In this document: one piece after another, positions 34,147 to 42,222 of the stretch
Layout of the letters: each line of letters opens with the position of its first letter
How positions within the stretch are numbered: the first letter of the stretch is position 1
Assembly (NCBI GenBank): GCA_964601205.1
Contig: CAZRML010000036.1
Location: 1 to 64,000 of the forward strand
DNA length: 64,000 nt
Direction of reading: 5' to 3'
Source: JAQVEM01 sp964601205
GTDB lineage: Bacteria; Actinomycetota; Humimicrobiia; Humimicrobiales; Humimicrobiaceae
Program-made: the position numbers and the translations under genes
Notes under the pieces: model-generated
Seen by the model: only the letters and a program-made list of their open reading frames with translations
Database searches by the model: none
What the model was told of the DNA's origin: nothing

Positions 34147-35064
34147 TTGAAAAGTAATACCACTAAAGAAAGTATTACGGGAATAATACTTGCAGGGGGA
34201 AGCAGCAGCAGATTTGGCTTCAATAAATTAAAAATTAAAGTTAACAGTGTACCATTATTTATAGACCAGATTTTAAAATTATGCTTTTTTTGTGACGAAA
34301 TTATAATAAGCACATCAACTAAAAACTACTCCTTTATTTCTTACGAACTGGATAAAATCAATTCATACATACAAAGTTACAATTTTAAAAAAATCCAGGC
34401 CTCCAATCCAAAAATAAACTTTAAAGATTTTTTTATTAGAACTACGCCACCGCTTAATGTAAAGATTGTTTCAGACGAAGATACCTACAAAAAATTCAGT
34501 AAAAAAAGTTCTTTTAATGCTGGCGATTCCGGAAAATCAAAATCATGCCGCAGCAAAATTGGCCCTATACTCGGTATTTACTCTGGTCTTACAAATGCCA
34601 CTCATTTTTATTCTATGGTCATTGCTTCCGATATGCCTTTTATCTCTTATAACATATTAAACTTACTTTCCGGTATAACCGGGCAGGCGTATAAAAAATC
34701 AGATAGCAATAAAACTGCACCATCACCAGCCCCGGAACAGGTATACGGAAAGACAGCGTATACATTTAAGACCGGAAAGGGCCTTGAGACTCTCTGTAGC
34801 TTATATTCAAAAGACACCCTTCATGTTCTGGGTAAAAAAATAAAAGAAAAGAAGTACAGAGTATCAGACGTCCTGATATCTGCTAACACCGGGATACTAA
34901 ACGGTGAAAAAAATGGTTCAGCCGGAATTGACAGTCTTAATTTTTTCAATATTAATCATAAAATGGATTATGACAGGTTTAAAAATATCTGGAAGAGCAA
35001 AAAGGCACTGTTGAATATTAATACCACATCTGCAGGAGTATGGTCTGATTTTTTCTTCAGATAA
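34147..35064 (+). CDS. mobA: MobA-like molybdopterin guanylyltransferase
   Basis: A 305-residue protein read from TTG, 12 bases after fdhA, so translationally close and probably co-transcribed. The N-terminal nucleotide-binding loop is GIILAGGSSSRFGFNKLKI, equivalent to the MobA LAGGxSxRMGxDK motif with Lys retained. GPILGIYSGLTNA and VIASDMPFISYN, with the metal-binding Asp, follow near residues 135-165. Middle and C-terminal insertions rich in Lys/Ser make it longer than E. coli MobA (about 194 residues). MobA attaches GMP to molybdopterin, producing the bis-MGD cofactor that FdhA needs. The start is weak, without a clear ribosome binding site; a fusion or extra domain at the C-terminus is not recognisable. 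Confidence 0.78.
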   Translation: MKSNTTKESITGIILAGGSSSRFGFNKLKIKVNSVPLFIDQILKLCFFCDEIIISTSTKNYSFISYELDKINSYIQSYNFKKIQASNPKINFKDFFIRTTPPLNVKIVSDEDTYKKFSKKSSFNAGDSGKSKSCRSKIGPILGIYSGLTNATHFYSMVIASDMPFISYNILNLLSGITGQAYKKSDSNKTAPSPAPEQVYGKTAYTFKTGKGLETLCSLYSKDTLHVLGKKIKEKKYRVSDVLISANTGILNGEKNGSAGIDSLNFFNINHKMDYDRFKNIWKSKKALLNINTTSAGVWSDFFFR

Positions 35065-35083
35065 ATCATAATTTATACCTGGA

Positions 35084-35470
35084 TTAAGCCGGCTCTGCAA
35101 ATACCAGGATATAATCATTACAATCTTTAATTATAAATTCAACAGTACCGCAATCAGTCCGGTGCAAATCTTTAATAATAGTGACCCTGTCTTTTATCCT
35201 ATCATAACAATCCTTAATATCCTCCATCTCTATATAAATAACCATAGAACCTCCGCTCTTTATGTCTTTAAACGGGGGAATTGACTTGCAGAGACTATTT
35301 CTTGACTGGAACATCAGTTCATTATCCTCACAGCTTACCATTGCCCAGTCAAAAGGACCTTTCTCAGGTTCTGATACCACCAGGTTGAAGCAACATAATA
35401 TATCCTTATAAAAATCCACTGTCTTATTTACATCATCAACCATCATGTTTGCCGTAATTTTTTTTATCAT
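35084..35470 (-). CDS. Glyoxalase/VOC superfamily protein
   Basis: A 128-residue protein of the vicinal-oxygen-chelate fold, with two beta-alpha-beta-beta-beta units: MMVDDVNKTVDFYKDIL (first helix and DFYKDxL signature), a central strand ELMFQSRNS, then GGSMVIYIEMEDIKDCYDRI and the closing strand DCNDYILVFAEP. Members include glyoxalases, dioxygenases and antibiotic-binding proteins. Metal-ligand residues cannot be assigned with certainty, although Glu127 in the last strand fits. The start follows AGGAGG. It lies between mobA (convergent) and focA, 37 bases downstream of focA on the same strand. Confidence 0.85.
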   Translation of the reverse strand: MIKKITANMMVDDVNKTVDFYKDILCCFNLVVSEPEKGPFDWAMVSCEDNELMFQSRNSLCKSIPPFKDIKSGGSMVIYIEMEDIKDCYDRIKDRVTIIKDLHRTDCGTVEFIIKDCNDYILVFAEPA

Positions 35471-35507
35471 TTTTTAACACCTCCTTTATTTTACTTATAG
35501 TTTACCG

Positions 35508-36377
35508 TCACTGTGCTCTTTTTCTTTTTAACCTTTCCGGAAGCACTATTATCAGCCAGTAAACAAGACCAACCATAATCGCTCCCCCTATAATATTACC
35601 AAAGGTTACAGGCAGAAGATTCCACAAAAGACCTTTAACATTCAGTCTTTCCAGAGAAGCTGACGGGTTTGTCTGATACATCACATTTAAAACAGCATCA
35701 TTTTGCTTTAATATTATTCCCATGGGAATAAAGTACATATTGGCAATACTATGTTCAAACCCGGAAGCTACAAAGGCCGTTATCGGGAATATAATGGCAG
35801 CTACTTTACTGATAACTGAACGTGCACTGAAACACAGCCATACGGCAAGACAGACCAGCATGTTGCACATAATACCTCTTGAAAAAGCTTCAAGAAAAGT
35901 CAGATTGACCTTTTCGGCAGCTATTAATACCGCTTTAGCTCCCAGCATATAATTTCCCATCTTCCACTGGCTGGTAAGATACATAAGAAAAACTATAACA
36001 ATAGAACCGGCAAAATTTCCCACGTAACACAAACCCCAGTTTTTTAATAATTGTTTATAGCTTACCACCTTTGATGCAAAACCCATCATAATCAGACAAT
36101 TTCCGGTAAAAAGTTCTGCCCCGGCTACCAGTACCAGTATGAGCCCGGAGGAAAATGCAATTCCTCCAATCACTCTGGTAAGACCTATGCTCAGGCTGGA
36201 ATCAAATACTACCAGGGTATAAAATTCTGCCCCGATTGATATAAAAATCCCTGCCAGTATCGCAAGCATAAGCAAACTCAGCAAACTGAGGTTTGCCTTT
36301 GACCTGCACGCTGCCTCTACTCTCTTTTCCATTTCAGCAGGAGAGTAATCATCAAAGCTCAATTTCTCCATTGCCAT
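35508..36377 (-). CDS. focA: Formate/nitrite transporter, FocA-like
   Basis: A 289-residue protein with six membrane helices. The N-terminus has the cytoplasmic helix EKRVEAACRSKANL. Family motifs are visible: GAEFYTLVV, GLILVLVAGAELFTGNCLIMM near residue 90 (the first half-helix with the F-T-G-N motif), ISRGIMCNMLVCLAVWL-like SRGIMCNMLVCLAVWLCFSA near 170, and GFEHSIANMYFIPMGI near 205, which contains the central His used in proton-coupled formate or nitrite transport. Given the neighbouring formate dehydrogenase, formate is the likely substrate. AGAGGA precedes the start. The region upstream holds a ferredoxin remnant and a Fur-like box. Confidence 0.92.
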   Translation of the reverse strand: MAMEKLSFDDYSPAEMEKRVEAACRSKANLSLLSLLMLAILAGIFISIGAEFYTLVVFDSSLSIGLTRVIGGIAFSSGLILVLVAGAELFTGNCLIMMGFASKVVSYKQLLKNWGLCYVGNFAGSIVIVFLMYLTSQWKMGNYMLGAKAVLIAAEKVNLTFLEAFSRGIMCNMLVCLAVWLCFSARSVISKVAAIIFPITAFVASGFEHSIANMYFIPMGIILKQNDAVLNVMYQTNPSASLERLNVKGLLWNLLPVTFGNIIGGAIMVGLVYWLIIVLPERLKRKRAQ

Positions 36378-36439
36378 AATCCTCTTCCCTTTAACATATA
36401 TTTTAATCTTTCAGCCGTGGGATTATTTCCAGTCCATAA

Positions 36440-36553
36440 TCAGATGGTAATACACCCGTTGGGACATAAATTCATACATTCCATGCAGTTTGTGCAATAC
36501 TTTAAAATAACCATATCCGGGTATAAAAGCGACTTTTTATTTTTTCTATATAT
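36440..36553 (-). pseudogene. Remnant of a 4Fe-4S ferredoxin-like gene
   Basis: A 37-codon open stretch on the minus strand ends YCTNCMECMNLCPNGCITI, a full CxxCxxCxxxCP cluster motif followed by a stop. Upstream sequence (KKSLLYPDMVIL) looks like the preceding strand, but an in-frame TAA blocks any longer reading and no ribosome binding site serves the internal ATG (MVILKYC...). A bacterial-type ferredoxin would need a second motif and about 55 residues. I read it as the tail of a decayed ferredoxin gene; a functional 24-residue peptide is less likely. Confidence 0.6.
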
Positions 36554-36636
36554 TTATTCGCATTGCTTTTATTCTCTCTGTTCATGTACGTTATTTATTA
36601 TTAGAAAACAATTATAATAAATAGAATAGCTAAATA

Positions 36637-36659
36637 ATAATGATAATGATTATCATTAT
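36637..36659. promoter_or_regulatory. Fur-family box, perfect inverted repeat
   Basis: A 23-bp perfect palindrome with the 7-1-7 core TGATAATGATTATCA at 36641-36655, identical to the Fur consensus pattern TGATAATnATTATCA. It lies between focA with its ferredoxin remnant and the L,D-transpeptidase gene, and would be upstream of the ferredoxin/focA side. It could bind Fur, Zur or PerR. Confidence 0.65.
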
Positions 36660-36778
36660 AATAATATTATCATAGCCTCTGGATTTTCTCAATATGGATT
36701 TGTTTTAATCGCTGCCTTTCATAACATCTCTATCCGCAGCAAATTAGCAGTAAAAAGAAAGCAGTCTTTGATTTGATT

Positions 36779-37585
36779 TTAATAAATCAATACTTTTATT
36801 CCAATCGGAAGCGTATCGTATAGCCATTTTGCATCCTCTAATTTCAGCCTTATGCATCCGTGGCTAGCAGGGCTTCCAAGCTTTTCAAATTCTTCTTCAA
36901 TCATCTGCCCTTCAGCATCAAAAGGAACGCTATGAAATAAATACTCATTATAAAACCTGACCCAGTAATAGGCCCCCACTTTATATTTATCCGACCAGAA
37001 ATAATAACCTTTCTGGGTTGTTTTAAACTCTCCTACAGGAGTGGGCTTCTCTTCCGTACCTCCGGAGCATATCATTTCTCTTATCGGGTTATCTTCATAA
37101 AATATAAATACCTTTTGCACCGAAAGGTCCACCTCAATTTTGAAATCATCACTGTTGCTGAAATCTACTTCAACATTATCATCCACGGTAGATGCAGCAT
37201 TTTCTTCCTTCACATTATCACTCTCACTCATACCCACCTGATTCTCCTGTTCCTGCTGCCCGGGGTCATTATTATCTAAAGGTTCTTCTGGTTGTTCTTC
37301 AATAATCACTTCATCTTTTTTATAGTTTTCATCACCCCTGATATTCTCGGTATCCAGGTTATAAGATACCCCGGTATCGTCTTTACTGCTCTTATCAATA
37401 TCTATATCATCTACCGTCAGATTATTTATATCCCCGGCATGCGCTATTACCAGTGGCCCTTTAATTTCTCCGGGGTTATTTTCGCACGATAGACATGATA
37501 TATTTATAAAAGCAATAATTAAGAATACAGATATTAATACAACTACAATTTTAAAATTTTTTTTAAAGAAGTTAAGCAAATGCAC
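36779..37585 (-). CDS. L,D-transpeptidase (YkuD domain)
   Basis: A 268-residue exported protein. A short basic start is followed by a membrane segment (about residues 13-33) ending INISC, a possible lipobox. A long acidic, disordered linker rich in Asp/Glu/Asn spans about 40-150. The C-terminal catalytic domain begins FKIEVDLSVQKVFIFYEDN, contains the GTEEKPTPVGEF motif and ends with SHGCIRL, whose Cys is the nucleophile and whose His and Arg complete the motif. Such enzymes make 3-3 peptidoglycan crosslinks or attach proteins. A GTG gives the coordinates; a TTG two codons later (37579) is better spaced from GGAG. Confidence 0.9.
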   Translation of the reverse strand: MHLLNFFKKNFKIVVVLISVFLIIAFINISCLSCENNPGEIKGPLVIAHAGDINNLTVDDIDIDKSSKDDTGVSYNLDTENIRGDENYKKDEVIIEEQPEEPLDNNDPGQQEQENQVGMSESDNVKEENAASTVDDNVEVDFSNSDDFKIEVDLSVQKVFIFYEDNPIREMICSGGTEEKPTPVGEFKTTQKGYYFWSDKYKVGAYYWVRFYNEYLFHSVPFDAEGQMIEEEFEKLGSPASHGCIRLKLEDAKWLYDTLPIGIKVLIY

Positions 37586-37755
37586 ACTCCAGATTATCTT
37601 TCTAAAATAATTAACTCCCGGAATAAATAATATACTGATAAAAGATTATATAATAATAAAACTCAAAACAAAATATCACCAGAATATTGAACCCGTAAAT
37701 TGATACAAGAAAATCGCGTTATTTAATAAAACAGGGACGACCCTTTTTAAAAAAA

Positions 37756-37764
37756 TGTTATAAT
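37756..37764 (+). promoter_or_regulatory. Extended -10 promoter for the ATP-cone nuclease
   Basis: TGT-TATAAT with a perfect -10, about 44 bases before the start at 37808. No good -35 box is visible at 17 bases. Confidence 0.5.
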
Positions 37765-37807
37765 ATAACCCTGAAAAATAAAAATTTTACAGGATTTTTA
37801 AATAAAT

Positions 37808-38641
37808 ATGGCAAAAAATATTGTTAAGGCGAATGGCAAAACTGAAACTTATGATGAAGAAAAAATAACCTCTTCTCTTTTAAGGGCCGGTGCTTCTCCT
37901 GAATTAGCAGATAAAACTATTAAATTAATTGATAAAACAATAAAAAACAATATGAGCACCACCCAGATTTATAATAAAACTTTAGACCAGCTAAAAAAAA
38001 TTCACCCCGGGATCGCAATCAGGTATTCTCTAAAAAAAGCCATTATGGATATGGGACCGGAAGGATTTGTTTTTGAAAAATACATAGCCAGGATTATGAG
38101 GGAATATGGTTTTACCGCAGAAGTAGGCCAGTTCATAAAAGGTTATTGCGTTGAGCACGAAGTTGATGTGGTAGCAAAAAAAGATGGTAAGATTCATCTT
38201 ATTGAATGCAAATATCACAATTCACCAGGAACAAAATCCGACGTAAAAACCGCACTCTATGTAAACAGCAGATTTATAGATATAGAAAAAGCTTATATAA
38301 AAAACCACAATATGACCCATGACTCTATTGAAGCCATGCTGGTGACAAATACAAAATGCACCTCCGACGCAATACAGTACGCTCGCTGCGTGGGCCTAAA
38401 AATAATGGCATGGCAGTGCCCTGAAGTAGAAAACCTGCAGTATTTTATTGAAAAGAAAAGACTTTACCCTATAAATATTCTTCCATCGATTACAGTAAAG
38501 CAAAAAGATATACTTTTTGATTCCAATATTATTCTGGTAAAAGAGCTTCTAAATCTAAAAGCAGATGGCCTCTCAGAGCTTTTATCCATAAACTACCGGG
38601 GGGCAGAAAAAATCTTTAATGAAATAAAAACAATTATTTAA
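37808..38641 (+). CDS. ATP-cone domain fused to PD-(D/E)XK nuclease domain
   Basis: A 277-residue protein. Residues 3-90 are an ATP-cone: IVKANGKTETYDEEKITSSL, then ALLRAGAS-like SLLRAGASPELADKTIKLI and TTQIYNKTLDQLKK. This is the nucleotide-sensing domain seen at the N-terminus of ribonucleotide reductases and in NrdR. From about residue 95 a restriction-endonuclease-like (Mrr/RecB type) core follows: FEKYIARIMREYGF, then VEHEVDVVAKKDGKIHLIECKYHN with the D...ExK metal site intact (Asp119 to Lys137 region). The C-terminal region (about 225-277) is helical and could be a DNA-binding end. The pairing suggests a nuclease controlled by ATP or dATP. ATP-cone/nuclease fusions are known by annotation, but I know of no characterised one. 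Confidence 0.8.
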   Translation: MAKNIVKANGKTETYDEEKITSSLLRAGASPELADKTIKLIDKTIKNNMSTTQIYNKTLDQLKKIHPGIAIRYSLKKAIMDMGPEGFVFEKYIARIMREYGFTAEVGQFIKGYCVEHEVDVVAKKDGKIHLIECKYHNSPGTKSDVKTALYVNSRFIDIEKAYIKNHNMTHDSIEAMLVTNTKCTSDAIQYARCVGLKIMAWQCPEVENLQYFIEKKRLYPINILPSITVKQKDILFDSNIILVKELLNLKADGLSELLSINYRGAEKIFNEIKTII

Positions 38642-38699
38642 GTTAATATTTACACGGGATTGGTTCTATACATAAACTTATTATTTTAAAAAATCAGTT

Positions 38700-39470
38700 C
38701 TACTCCTGCCTATTAAACAAAAAACCCCCGGTTACGCTTAAAACCACGATTAAAAACACCAGTATTATAATATCCAGCCACAGGGGATATAACTGCAGGC
38801 TGGCATCATTCAGCAGTACAAATCTCATAGCATCAACACCGTATGAAAGAGGGTTAATTTTAGAAACGATATTCATCCACTTAACTGTCTGGTTTAAGGG
38901 GAAAAGGGCGCCGGAAAGAAAGAACATGGGCATAAGTAAAAAATTGGTAATTACCTGAAAAGCCTGCATGGATTTAATTACCGAAGCAAGTATAATACCC
39001 ATGGTGGAAATGGTCATTGCCACCAGGAACATAATACCCAGTTCTTTAAAAAAAATTACGAAGGTGATCGGTATCCTGAGAAAAGGGGCAAATAGCAGTA
39101 TTATTGAGCCCTGAATCATTGCTATGGTAGAACCTCCAAGCAACTTTCCCACCACAATTGAGGTCCTGGAAACAGGCGCCACCAGAATTTCTCTTAAGAA
39201 CCCGAATTCTCTATCCCATACTATTGACATTGCACTGAAAAAAGAAGTAAAAAGTACAGTCATACCCACTATCCCCGGGAACATAAAATTCAAAAAATCT
39301 TCTCCGCCCCCTCCTCCAAATACACTGAAGGAGCTTGCGATTCCAGTTCCCAGTACAAATAAAAACAGTATGGGCTGCGCGAATGAACCAATTATCCTCG
39401 GTTTATCCCTGAAATATCTTTTTATATCCCTCAACCATAACGTATATACTCCTGTTAGTTCTTTCTTCAA
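38700..39470 (-). CDS. ABC-2 type exporter permease
   Basis: A 256-residue permease with six membrane helices. The N-terminal YTLWLRDIKRYFRDKPRIIG is the typical amphipathic start of DrrB-like proteins. It is followed by QPILFLFVLGTGIASSF, a GMTVLFTSFFSAMSIVWDRE motif near residue 78, and VLVAPVSR-like ILVAPVSRTSIVVGKLLGG near 96, the coupling segment of ABC-2 permeases. Its start overlaps the stop of the ATPase gene by 4 bases, so the two are translationally coupled. Together they form a drug or lipid exporter of the DrrAB type; substrate unknown. Confidence 0.9.
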   Translation of the reverse strand: MKKELTGVYTLWLRDIKRYFRDKPRIIGSFAQPILFLFVLGTGIASSFSVFGGGGGEDFLNFMFPGIVGMTVLFTSFFSAMSIVWDREFGFLREILVAPVSRTSIVVGKLLGGSTIAMIQGSIILLFAPFLRIPITFVIFFKELGIMFLVAMTISTMGIILASVIKSMQAFQVITNFLLMPMFFLSGALFPLNQTVKWMNIVSKINPLSYGVDAMRFVLLNDASLQLYPLWLDIIILVFLIVVLSVTGGFLFNRQE

Positions 39471-40465
39471 TGCCTCATTCTCCCTCTCATCCTCATCCTC
39501 ATGTTATCAATGGAATTTGCATTCTCATCTCTTATTTCTCTTCCTGTAAGATCCAGGAACACATCGTTTAAAGTCGGTTTTCTTGCAGTTATGGATAAAA
39601 TTTTGACCGGACTATCCTTAATAAGCTTTGGGATAAATCTGGAGCTATCTTTAACCTCAAATCTTATACTGTCTTCCTTCTCGCTGTGAGCTTCGGCTCC
39701 GATTATATTTTTTATGTATTCTTTTAATTTAATATTATCCTCGGAAACTAAGGTTATAATATCCCCGCCAATTTTATTTTTAAGATTTTCAGGAGTATCC
39801 AGGGCAATGATTTTACCCCTGTCTATTATGGCTATCCTGTCACATATCTCTGTTTCTTCCATATAATGGGAAGTTAGAAAGATAGTAATTTCTTTGCTCT
39901 TTTTTAGCTTGATTATATAATCCCATATTTTATTTCTGGTCTGCGGGTCAAGGCCCAGTGTTGGTTCATCCAGAAAAAGAACTTCCGGATAATGGAGAAG
40001 CCCCCGCGCGATTTCAAGTCTTCTTTTCATTCCTCCAGAGTAAGTCATTACCAGGCTATTTTTTCTACTGGTAAGATTTACCATCTCCAGCACTTCTTCC
40101 GCTCTCTTTTTAAGAACCCTGCGGGGGATGTTGTAAAGAAGACCATGAAAATGTAAGTTTTCCAGTGCAGTTAATCTATCATCAAGACTGGGGTCCTGAA
40201 ATACCATACCTATACAACTTCTTATTTTATTCCTCTCTTTTGACACATCATGGCCACTCAGAGTAATTTTCCCCGATGTCTTTGACAGGAGCGTACATAT
40301 CATATTTATGGTAGTTGTTTTTCCCGCGCCATTGGGTCCCAGGAATCCAAAAATTTCATTTTTCTTCACAGAAAAAGAAATATCGTCTACGGCCCTCAGC
40401 CCCCTGAATTCCTTTACCAGGTTCTCTACTTCTATAACATTGTTATTTTTGTTAATACCATTCAA
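39467..40465 (-). CDS. ABC exporter ATP-binding protein (DrrA-like)
   Basis: A 332-residue ATPase. Walker A is FGFLGPNGAGKTTTINMI near residue 40, the Q-loop is GMVFQDPSLDDRLT, the signature is MTYSGGMKRRLEIARGL near 142 and Walker B is EVLFLDEPTLGLDPQTR. A C-terminal extension of about 100 residues, with TARKPTLNDVFLDLTGR, matches the DrrA family. The tail NMRMRMRGRMRH is a short Met/Arg repeat that overlaps the next gene's start and may be an extension by stop-codon loss. No ribosome binding site is evident. The 271-base gap upstream (40466-40736) holds no recognisable gene. Confidence 0.92.
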   Translation of the reverse strand: MNGINKNNNVIEVENLVKEFRGLRAVDDISFSVKKNEIFGFLGPNGAGKTTTINMICTLLSKTSGKITLSGHDVSKERNKIRSCIGMVFQDPSLDDRLTALENLHFHGLLYNIPRRVLKKRAEEVLEMVNLTSRKNSLVMTYSGGMKRRLEIARGLLHYPEVLFLDEPTLGLDPQTRNKIWDYIIKLKKSKEITIFLTSHYMEETEICDRIAIIDRGKIIALDTPENLKNKIGGDIITLVSEDNIKLKEYIKNIIGAEAHSEKEDSIRFEVKDSSRFIPKLIKDSPVKILSITARKPTLNDVFLDLTGREIRDENANSIDNMRMRMRGRMRH

Positions 40466-40736
40466 CTTAAACTATCTTTCTAATGCTATATCTGGAAGCC
40501 TTACCAAAAAATTTTTATAGATCCGATTTACTATATTAAGGAAATATAAATCAACAAACATAAAACCAGCTACCCATAATATAAAGTAAATATATCTTTA
40601 ACAAACTCAATAAATTTTATTAGAAATAGAGATATTGTCAATGATTTAATACTCCTCGGTTATTTTTTTCTTAACACTTAACCATGGAAAGTTAAGATAA
40701 TCTTATCAAATTTTATATACAGTAATTAATAATCTC

Positions 40737-42038
40737 TTAATCTCTATAATTATAAGGGACATAGGAGGGGCACACTTTTTCAGCACAGACTTCTTTAAAC
40801 CTGCAAAAATGGGGGATCCTATCACCAATAAGAGGCACCGCCCATTTTATGAAATCATCGGTAACATCTATCCTATCTTCTGTTCTCCACTCCACTGGAA
40901 ATTCTCTTTCTGAATTTGCCACATTTTCCAGCAGAACTTTATCATAAACTACCCGGTAAGGTTTCATAGACACCCTTAAAATGGTAGCCATATAACCACT
41001 CTCGCCTTTTAAAGCAATAGCAGCTGCATATTTCCCAACCTCATAAGCTTCCAACAAATCCACCTCCGATACATGGGTAATATCTCTTCTCTGCCTGGTT
41101 CCGGGCTTATCAAAGCTGGCATAACCTCTGGATAAAATTCTTGATTTTTTATCTTTCCTGTCCAGTCCGTTCAGGTAATTAGCCAGAATCTGCCCTACCG
41201 AGGTAGCAGAAGAACCATATTCAATATGCCCGAAGTTATCTTTTAAAACACCCAGATCACCAAGGTTTGCTCCTTCTCCCGTTATTACTATGCATCTGCC
41301 ATAATCAGATAATTTTTCATTCACCTTTTCAGTTATATACTCTAAATTTTCACCGGCTTTAAATCTCTCCATATTTTCAGGTAAAATTATAATCAAGGGA
41401 ATCTTCCGCTCAGGGTCAGCAAGCCTGGCAGAAGCAGGGATAAACCCTGTTTTTCTTCCCATAACAGTTATTATCAGAACAGATTCACTGGTACAAATTG
41501 CTTTATTCTCTTCGTTGGCTTCCAGAATATTTATGGCAGTATTCAGAGCAACGCTGCCATAGCCGGGATTATGATCGCAAATATCAAAAGTGCCATCATC
41601 TTTCAGCCCCCCACCCACATCATTATCTATGGTCTTTGGTATCCCAACAACTTTTATGTCAAAGTCCTCTTCCCCGGCAAGCTTATCTATTTTATTTGCA
41701 GTATCCATAGAATCACCGCCACCACAATAAAGAAAATAGCCAATATTGTGTTTCTTAAATACGGTGACAATCCTTTCGAGATCTTCTTTATTTGTTATCT
41801 TATATCTACAGCTTCCCAGAATGCCGGCCGAAGGAGTTTTTGAAAGAAGTGCAATTTGCTCTTTTTGCTGGCAGGATATATCAAGCAAGTTCTCTTCAAG
41901 AACTCCCAGTATTCCTCTTTTAGCCCCATAGATTTTATCTATTTTACCTGAGGAAAGAAGGGCATCTACCGCTCCTCTCACACTATTATTAATTACCGGA
42001 GTCGGTCCACCAGATTGAGCAATTACCGCATTTTTCAT
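40737..42038 (-). CDS. pfp: PPi-dependent phosphofructokinase
   Basis: A 433-residue member of the phosphofructokinase family. The N-terminal AQSGGPTPVINNSVRGAV is the first phosphate loop. The ATP/PPi discriminating motifs point to pyrophosphate: CGGGDSMDTANK, where ATP enzymes have GGDGS, and PKTIDND with Lys rather than the Gly of ATP enzymes. Substrate-binding TVMGRKTGF and EGANLGD follow. It interconverts fructose-6-phosphate and fructose-1,6-bisphosphate reversibly, sparing ATP. It lies 184 bases downstream of kdgK at the distal end of the uronate cluster on the same strand, so it may be induced together with it. AAAGGAAAG precedes the ATG. Confidence 0.88.
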   Translation of the reverse strand: MKNAVIAQSGGPTPVINNSVRGAVDALLSSGKIDKIYGAKRGILGVLEENLLDISCQQKEQIALLSKTPSAGILGSCRYKITNKEDLERIVTVFKKHNIGYFLYCGGGDSMDTANKIDKLAGEEDFDIKVVGIPKTIDNDVGGGLKDDGTFDICDHNPGYGSVALNTAINILEANEENKAICTSESVLIITVMGRKTGFIPASARLADPERKIPLIIILPENMERFKAGENLEYITEKVNEKLSDYGRCIVITGEGANLGDLGVLKDNFGHIEYGSSATSVGQILANYLNGLDRKDKKSRILSRGYASFDKPGTRQRRDITHVSEVDLLEAYEVGKYAAAIALKGESGYMATILRVSMKPYRVVYDKVLLENVANSEREFPVEWRTEDRIDVTDDFIKWAVPLIGDRIPHFCRFKEVCAEKVCPSYVPYNYRD

Positions 42039-42222
42039 TATCTTTCCTTTCTTTTTTTAATTCATTTGATTAATAAAATAATTATCATAGCTTATCAGTA
42101 ATTATAAATAATAAAGGATAAGAAAATAAAGAGCAGGATAATAAAAATATTGATATTAAAAATATTTTATTTAGGGAGAATTCAAATATATTTGACCGAA
42201 TGCTGAAAGATTTAATTAGAAG

